Of a stretch of DNA of 64,000 bases, positions 58,889 through 64,000 are shown in pieces (position 1 is the first letter of the stretch; each line of letters opens with the position of its first letter). The notes beneath the pieces are model-generated. The model ran no database searches, was not told the DNA's origin, and worked only from the letters and a program-made list of their open reading frames with translations. This stretch comes from SLSG01 sp964477035 (GTDB lineage: Bacteria > Bacteroidota > Bacteroidia > Bacteroidales > UBA7960). The stretch is from positions 62,001 to 126,000 of the forward strand of contig CAYZCW010000005.1 in the NCBI GenBank assembly GCA_964477035.1. The letters run 5' to 3'. The position numbers and the translations under genes are program-made.

Positions 58889-61678
58889 ATGAAAAAACCC
58901 TTACTTTTTGTTTTAATGATCGTCGGATGCCTCGGTACCCTCCGGGCCCAGGTCGCCACAGCGCCGCCGGGCAGCGGAACGTCCGGCGACCCCTACCGGA
59001 TCGAAACCCTGGAGCACCTGTACTGGATCTCCGACCAGGTCAACAACCACGGCCAGACCTTCTCCGGCATGCACTTCCTCCAAACCCACGACATCGACGC
59101 CACCGCAACCGCCACCTGGTTCGGGGGAGAAGGCTGGGTGCCGGTGGGTGCTAATGATAAACCATTTGAGGGCAATTACAATGGGCAAGGGAAGATAATC
59201 AACAGGTTGTATATAAATCGACCGTCGACAGCCTTGGTTGGACTATTTGGTTTTGCCCAAATCGCAAGTATTATAAACCTCGGTCTGATTGATGTTGACA
59301 TTGTGGGCTATACCACAGGGGCGTTGATAGGGAGTTCTTTTGCTGCAACTGTAAAAGACTGTTTTAGTACAGGAGAAGTTTTGGGGATTGGAAGTTATTG
59401 TGGAGGTTTGGTTGGGAGGCTTGAGCGAGGAATCATGGAAAATTCACATAGCGAAGCTACAGTTTATGGTTCTTCGATTTTGGGAGGGCTGGCTGGTGCA
59501 TTTGAAGAGTCGACAGTAATGAATTGTTTTAGTGCGGGAACAGTATCAGACCATGAACCAATAGGACAAACAAATATTGGTGGGTTAGTTGGCAGGATTG
59601 TGGGCTCTGGCACTATTACCAACTGTTATAGTTCTGGAAATATAACAGGAAACTCTGACAATGGGAATAATGCCATCGGAGCTTTTTGTGGCAACAACTT
59701 GTTTTCGAATATTACAAACTCCTACTCCACCTCCTCCGTGTTTTATACCGATGCGCCGGATCCGACGGACAGGGGGTTTGTGGGGGTGGATGGCAGCGGC
59801 AGCTATGCAGGCAATTTCTTCGACAGCGAAGCGTCCAACCAAACGATGGCCAACGGAGCCAGCGCGAAGTTGAGTGCAGAGATGACCCGTGCCGGCACGT
59901 TCGTGGCAGCAGGCTGGGACTTCCACGAATCGGAAGCGGCCTGGGCGTTCAACGGGCAGGATAACGCCGGATACCCTTTTCTGCGATTCCAGGACCATGA
60001 GCCCGAAAACCTTTGGCTGGGACTGTCCTCCGGCGATTGGGACAATCCCGCCAACTGGAGCGAGAACACGGTCCCTTCCGTATCGGCCATCATCCCGCAG
60101 ACGCATTCCGGCAACCACACAGCCTCCGTCCATTCGGCCCCGGAAGACCCGGCATCAATCGAAGACCTCCATATAGAAACCCACGGCCGTCTCACGATCG
60201 CTGCAGGAGGGGCGCTGCAGGTCAACGCCACCCTGACCAGTGACGCCGGTCCCGAAGGCCTCGCCATCCTGTCAGACGCCACCGCAACGGGCTCCCTCCT
60301 TCACAGCTCCCCCGACGTGCATGCCACCGTGGAGCGCCACATCGACGCTGCCGTATGGGCCGACGGCAGGGACGGCTGGCATTTCCTTTCGTCGCCGATA
60401 AACAACATGCTTATCGTCGGATCGGACTTCGTTCCAGACCCCGAAACCCCCGCATGGGGCAGCCCGGGCAACCGGACGTTCGACTTTTACGCCTTTGACG
60501 AGTCGGTCGTGGCAGCAGGGGAGGGGCCGCCCCTGCCGTGGATCAACATCCGACGGGAAGATGGCAACCTGAATAAGGGCTTTGAGGCCTCCTTCATCCC
60601 GGGCAAAGGCTACCTGGTCGCCTGCCAGGAGGGCGGCATCAAAGCGTTTTCCGGCGAGCTGCACCAGGGCGAGGTGCGCATCCCGCTGGCGCACACCCCG
60701 GACCGCGAGCACAGGGGATGGAATCTGCTCGGCAACCCCTTCCCGTCGGCCATCCGGTGGCGGAACGACTATGCCGGGCAGTTCGTTCAAAACGCCGTGG
60801 CCCTCTACGACACCAACAAGGAAGGGGGAGCCGGGTACATCTATATCGAAGAGGGAGACCTCATCCCCGCCCACCAGGGTTTCTTCGCCGAGGTGAGTCC
60901 CGAAGCCCACGGGCAGGAGTTCGTGTTCAACGATCACATGCGCGCCCACGGAACCGGCTTCATCAAGGGAAACATGGCGGGCCCGGAAGGTGCTGTGAGA
61001 GGCGCTATCAGCATCCGACTCATCAAAGACCCTCTCTTCGATGAAACCAGGCTGGTGCTGCATCCCGGATCCACCCCCGGGAGGGACCGCCACGACGCGC
61101 TGAAACTGTTCAGCTTCCACCCGGATGTCCCACAAGTGTATTTGGTCACTAGTGACCTGGTACATGTGGCGATCCACGCCATCCCCGGAATATCCGCCGA
61201 GACCGCCATCCCGCTCGGGTTCACGGTCCCCGAAGCAGGCAGCTACACGATTGCGCTGGGTGAGGCAAGCGGCGACCTCGCCACGCAGGACATCTACCTG
61301 CTCGACCAGCAAAAGAGCGCCCACACCCGGCTCAGCGAAGGGGGGCAATACACCTTTGCGGCAGACCCATCCGACGAAAACCATGGAACAAAGCGATTTG
61401 CAATCTTATTCTCTCCGTCGGATGCCACCACTGCCTCCGGGCTGTCAGCGCCGGAAACCCACATCTACAGCGCCGGGCAAACCCTGTATGTGGCGTTCAG
61501 CCAGCCCGGATCCGGCCGCACGGTAGAGGTTTACGACCTCGGCGGACGCTTGCTGATGCGCGAGGCGGCGGAATGGTCGGAGCGGTTCAGCACCCGGCTC
61601 GACGTCGAAACCGGCATTTACGTGGTGCGCGTCAGCAGCCCCGAAGGGGTGCAGGTCGAAAGGATTATCATCCGGTAA
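58889..61678 (+). CDS. Secreted GLUG-repeat protein with type IX sorting domain
   Basis: 929 residues. Signal peptide 1-21. GLUG-like repeats (GGLVGR, GGLAGA, CYSSGNITG units) run from about 75 to 330, and a linker follows. A C-terminal module of about 300 residues (about 480-780, with GWHFLSSPI, DFYAFDES, GKGYLVACQEGG, RGWNLLGNPFPSA and PAHQGFF) is shared with the next gene's product. A sorting domain closes the chain (about 850-929, VEVYDLGGRL then VERIIIR). The codons for about residues 87-283 (59145-59735) are clearly AT-rich while both ends are GC-rich. Surface adhesin or matrix protein; no enzyme motif seen. Confidence 0.88.
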   Translation: MKKPLLFVLMIVGCLGTLRAQVATAPPGSGTSGDPYRIETLEHLYWISDQVNNHGQTFSGMHFLQTHDIDATATATWFGGEGWVPVGANDKPFEGNYNGQGKIINRLYINRPSTALVGLFGFAQIASIINLGLIDVDIVGYTTGALIGSSFAATVKDCFSTGEVLGIGSYCGGLVGRLERGIMENSHSEATVYGSSILGGLAGAFEESTVMNCFSAGTVSDHEPIGQTNIGGLVGRIVGSGTITNCYSSGNITGNSDNGNNAIGAFCGNNLFSNITNSYSTSSVFYTDAPDPTDRGFVGVDGSGSYAGNFFDSEASNQTMANGASAKLSAEMTRAGTFVAAGWDFHESEAAWAFNGQDNAGYPFLRFQDHEPENLWLGLSSGDWDNPANWSENTVPSVSAIIPQTHSGNHTASVHSAPEDPASIEDLHIETHGRLTIAAGGALQVNATLTSDAGPEGLAILSDATATGSLLHSSPDVHATVERHIDAAVWADGRDGWHFLSSPINNMLIVGSDFVPDPETPAWGSPGNRTFDFYAFDESVVAAGEGPPLPWINIRREDGNLNKGFEASFIPGKGYLVACQEGGIKAFSGELHQGEVRIPLAHTPDREHRGWNLLGNPFPSAIRWRNDYAGQFVQNAVALYDTNKEGGAGYIYIEEGDLIPAHQGFFAEVSPEAHGQEFVFNDHMRAHGTGFIKGNMAGPEGAVRGAISIRLIKDPLFDETRLVLHPGSTPGRDRHDALKLFSFHPDVPQVYLVTSDLVHVAIHAIPGISAETAIPLGFTVPEAGSYTIALGEASGDLATQDIYLLDQQKSAHTRLSEGGQYTFAADPSDENHGTKRFAILFSPSDATTASGLSAPETHIYSAGQTLYVAFSQPGSGRTVEVYDLGGRLLMREAAEWSERFSTRLDVETGIYVVRVSSPEGVQVERIIIR
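61369..61423. repeat. Inverted pair of CGTCGGAT motifs
   Basis: ATCCGACG (61369-61376) and CGTCGGAT (61416-61423) face each other 39 bp apart inside the GLUG protein gene, the closest pair of opposed copies in the window. Confidence 0.7.
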
Positions 61679-61798
61679 ACCGGTGGGTTGCCTTGGGAGA
61701 CATCACCACCGCACACATAATGAGCGTATTATAAAATCATTTTATGGTCGAAGGCACAGCCGGCCGATCCGGTTTAACATAAAATCAAAGCAAAAAAC

Positions 61799-61828
61799 TT
61801 TGTCTAAACGACAAAAACCCCTATTTTG
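61799..61828 (+). promoter_or_regulatory. Probable promoter of the right-edge gene
   Basis: TTTG (61799-61802) and TATTTTG (61822-61828) spaced by 19 bp, one base short of a perfect -7 element, about 115 bases before the next start. Nothing else was recognised in the 266-bp gap. Confidence 0.5.
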
Positions 61829-61944
61829 TCGCGGTAATATCGGGCTACAATCCACACATATATATAATTAACATTGTCGATCATTTTATGACCGGCGGCC
61901 ATGCCTTTGAAAATCAAAAACCAAGACCATAAAAATCCAACATT

Positions 61945-64000
61945 ATGAAAAAACTGTACACGCAGAAAAACAGGAACCTTCTATTTCCGGCGCTGCTGGC
62001 GCTGGTTATGGTTTTTGGAGTGAAGGACGGGGTGGGGCAAGAGGTTGTTCTATCTGAAGAGTTGAGAGATGGATCTCTTCCAATTGGATGGTCAGTAAGT
62101 TTAGTTAATTTTGAAACATTAGCAGGTGGATATGCCAGGTTTACTGATTCAGAATCAACACTTACCTCCTCGACCATTGACCTGTCCGAACATGAAAATG
62201 TTTATCTGACATTTGATGTTGCTAAATATGGTTCGGGTGTTGACGGTCCCATTACAGTTGAAATCAGCGATGATGGTGGGGTAACGTGGACAGCACAAAC
62301 ATTTGATTCCCCAACTCCAACAGGTTCAACTTATTTAACTTCAGGGCCAACGAAAATTACTGCCACTGGAGACCAGATTGTTATTCGCTGGGTGAGAACG
62401 AAAAGCCCATCTGAAAAAAGACTTAGGGATGTTACCTTACTTGGTGAAAAACCAAAGAAATGGTCTGGGGAGGCGAATAATAATCTTTGGAATGAATCAA
62501 CAAACTGGTTGCCAGAAGGGGTCCCAAATTCTAATGATATTGTTGTGCTTGATAATTCAATCGTTCACGAAGGGTATGATATTATTCTTCCTGACGGCGA
62601 CATAAAGACAGAAATTTCTGCACTTAGGATTTCTCCACAATCTTTAAATGAGATATCGTTAATTCTTCCTGGCCAAAACACTTCAAATCCAGGCTTGTCG
62701 ATTACAGGACCCGGGGATGCTTTAATCATAAATGAAGGAGGTGTACTCATAAATTCCTCAGGGGCCTCCGCAGGGTCGGGTTTTGAGTTGACAGGAACAG
62801 GTTCAACAATCAGAATAAATAATGGAGGCCGATATGTGCACAACACAACCAGGGCGCATGCTGGAGCAATTGTTGCCAAGCTTTCTGATGAAGTAGGAAC
62901 GGAGGAAGGAATATTTGAGTTTAGGGTGCCAGGTACGGGCACATATAGTCCCTCAACCTCTGGTCGGACTTACGGCACGCTCATATTGTCATCAGGAACC
63001 ACAGATGAAAGACTTTACACGATTATCGGGGCGAGCATCCTAACTGTTCGGGGTGATTTGATCATTGAAGATAATGCCAAGCTGCAATCATCAATGTCAG
63101 GCGAAATACTCATCAAAAATGACTTGATAATTAAGGAAACAGGTGCAGTTGTTTTTACATGTGATGAGTTACAAAGTGTTTGGCCAAAAGTTACCGTTGA
63201 AGGTGCAATAATTAACGAAGCTGGCATTGCGGGGTTAGTCATTGAACACGGCGGCTCTCTTATCCACAACACTGATGGTGTGCCTGCCACGATAGAACTT
63301 GAAATTGCTGGGGCAAGCGGCTGGGGACCCGGCCATGCGGCAACGGACTGGTACTTTGTCTCTTCTCCCGTGACGAACCAATCGATTGGCGGGACCTGGA
63401 CGCCGGGAGGCTCGGGCTATGATTTCTATGCCTGGAACGAGGCCGATGTTGCAGCGCCCTGGCTGAACCAGAAAAATCCTGACAACAGTTTGCTTTTTGA
63501 AAGCTTTAATGAGGGCAGGGGCTACCTGGTGGCCTATGAGGCAGGCGGCACCAAGCTGTTTTCCGGCAACATGAACACCGTCACTTATACCCCTGGCTTA
63601 TCATACAACAGCGGAAGCGGCGGATTTGGCAAGTGGGCGTACGAAGCGGGCTACAACCTGATGGGGAATCCTTATCCTTCGGGTTACCATTGGAAGGGCG
63701 CCGATTATCCTGTTCTTGCCAGCAACTTTGCGGCCATTTACATCGCTTCGCTGTCCGACTACATATACGTCGAGGATGGGGTGATTCATCCGACGGAAGG
63801 GTTCTTTGTCCGGGCAGACGCACAAGGGGATTTAACGTATAATCCAGCGAACCGGGTTCACCATGACCCGGCAGCAGCTCCGGCCGCGCGCAACCAGCAG
63901 GGGGTGACAAAGAACAGCGCCGCCGATGCGCTGGTGCTGGTTTTCGGAAACGATGAACGAAGGGACAACACCACCCTCCGCCTCATGGAGTCTGCCTCGC
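61945..64000 (+). CDS. Secreted type IX cargo protein, paralogue of the GLUG protein's C-terminal half (3' partial)
   Basis: The frame runs from ATG 61945 to the right edge without a stop (685 residues visible). Signal peptide about 1-32 ending near GVGQ. A jelly-roll/choice-of-anchor-like part (about 33-170), a region with WSGEANNNLWNESTNW and beta-helix-like repeats (about 170-450), then the module shared with the preceding gene (about 465-685: WYFVSSPV, DFYAWNEAD, GRGYLVAYEAGG, AGYNLMGNPYPSG, PTEGFFV). A sorting domain is expected beyond the edge. The DNA from about 62040 to 63310 is near 40-45 % GC, while the C-terminal module is GC-rich, as in its neighbour. Confidence 0.85.
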   Translation, partial: MKKLYTQKNRNLLFPALLALVMVFGVKDGVGQEVVLSEELRDGSLPIGWSVSLVNFETLAGGYARFTDSESTLTSSTIDLSEHENVYLTFDVAKYGSGVDGPITVEISDDGGVTWTAQTFDSPTPTGSTYLTSGPTKITATGDQIVIRWVRTKSPSEKRLRDVTLLGEKPKKWSGEANNNLWNESTNWLPEGVPNSNDIVVLDNSIVHEGYDIILPDGDIKTEISALRISPQSLNEISLILPGQNTSNPGLSITGPGDALIINEGGVLINSSGASAGSGFELTGTGSTIRINNGGRYVHNTTRAHAGAIVAKLSDEVGTEEGIFEFRVPGTGTYSPSTSGRTYGTLILSSGTTDERLYTIIGASILTVRGDLIIEDNAKLQSSMSGEILIKNDLIIKETGAVVFTCDELQSVWPKVTVEGAIINEAGIAGLVIEHGGSLIHNTDGVPATIELEIAGASGWGPGHAATDWYFVSSPVTNQSIGGTWTPGGSGYDFYAWNEADVAAPWLNQKNPDNSLLFESFNEGRGYLVAYEAGGTKLFSGNMNTVTYTPGLSYNSGSGGFGKWAYEAGYNLMGNPYPSGYHWKGADYPVLASNFAAIYIASLSDYIYVEDGVIHPTEGFFVRADAQGDLTYNPANRVHHDPAAAPAARNQQGVTKNSAADALVLVFGNDERRDNTTLRLMESAS

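Overview
The window reads as chromosomal DNA of a high-GC member of the Bacteroidota, most likely a Bacteroidales/Marinilabiliales-type fermenter. The evidence is a SusC/SusD pair, at least four secreted proteins built for type IX secretion, a UpxY-type antiterminator, a DUF4175 protein, phosphate butyryltransferase plus butyrate kinase, and promoters with the Bacteroidota -7 element TAnnTTTG. Base composition is near 60 % GC by eye, with a few conspicuous AT-rich islands. No phage, transposon or CRISPR array was seen.

Region 1 (1-11.3 kb): a secreted choice-of-anchor-J/X2 protein (cut at the left edge) converges on a minus-strand operon iadA-susC-susD-PKD lipoprotein-cyanophycinase-YfcC transporter. 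Together these make a plausible pathway: a surface lipoprotein peptidase cuts a beta-linked aspartyl polymer (cyanophycin or isoaspartyl peptides), SusCD takes up the products, YfcC moves them across the inner membrane, and cytoplasmic isoaspartyl dipeptidase finishes them. This polysaccharide-utilisation-locus layout applied to a peptide polymer is the best candidate for an undescribed system here.

Region 2 (11.3-24 kb): deoC, the ptb-buk pair, a small heat-shock protein, a lipid flippase-like protein with a phospholipase-D-like enzyme, an NlpC/P60 lipoprotein, glutamine synthetase and a very large NtrY-like histidine kinase.

Region 3 (24-36 kb): a methyltransferase, mnmG, ybeY, an ATPase-like regulator, a DUF4175 protein, rnr, a LytTR response regulator and rpiB. 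Two perfect parS centromere palindromes (24.78 and 25.21 kb) and a 774-bp AT-rich gene-free stretch (34.58-35.35 kb) carrying DnaA-box-like sequences lie here. Genes to the left are mostly on the minus strand and genes to the right mostly on the plus strand, so this looks origin-proximal.

Region 4 (36-52 kb): a LutB-like iron-sulfur protein, an M28 peptidase, thpR, tRNA-Ala(GGC), a Schlafen/AlbA_2 protein, a PAS kinase with two NarL-type regulators, a promoter-terminator pair with no protein gene between them (candidate small RNA), an operon tauE-upxY-wecB-purF-like, udk, a PHP phosphatase, a polysaccharide flippase and a HEPN/MNT toxin-antitoxin pair.

Region 5 (52.7-64 kb): a beta-helix adhesin-like secreted protein, two sugar-nucleotide enzymes, and two tandem related type IX cargo proteins whose AT-rich middle parts look foreign to their GC-rich ends. 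The last gene runs off the right edge.

Across the whole window an oriented 8-mer, CGTCGGAT (often TTTCGTCGGATG), occurs 19 times where about two or three are expected. It behaves like a DNA uptake sequence or another genome-wide signal.
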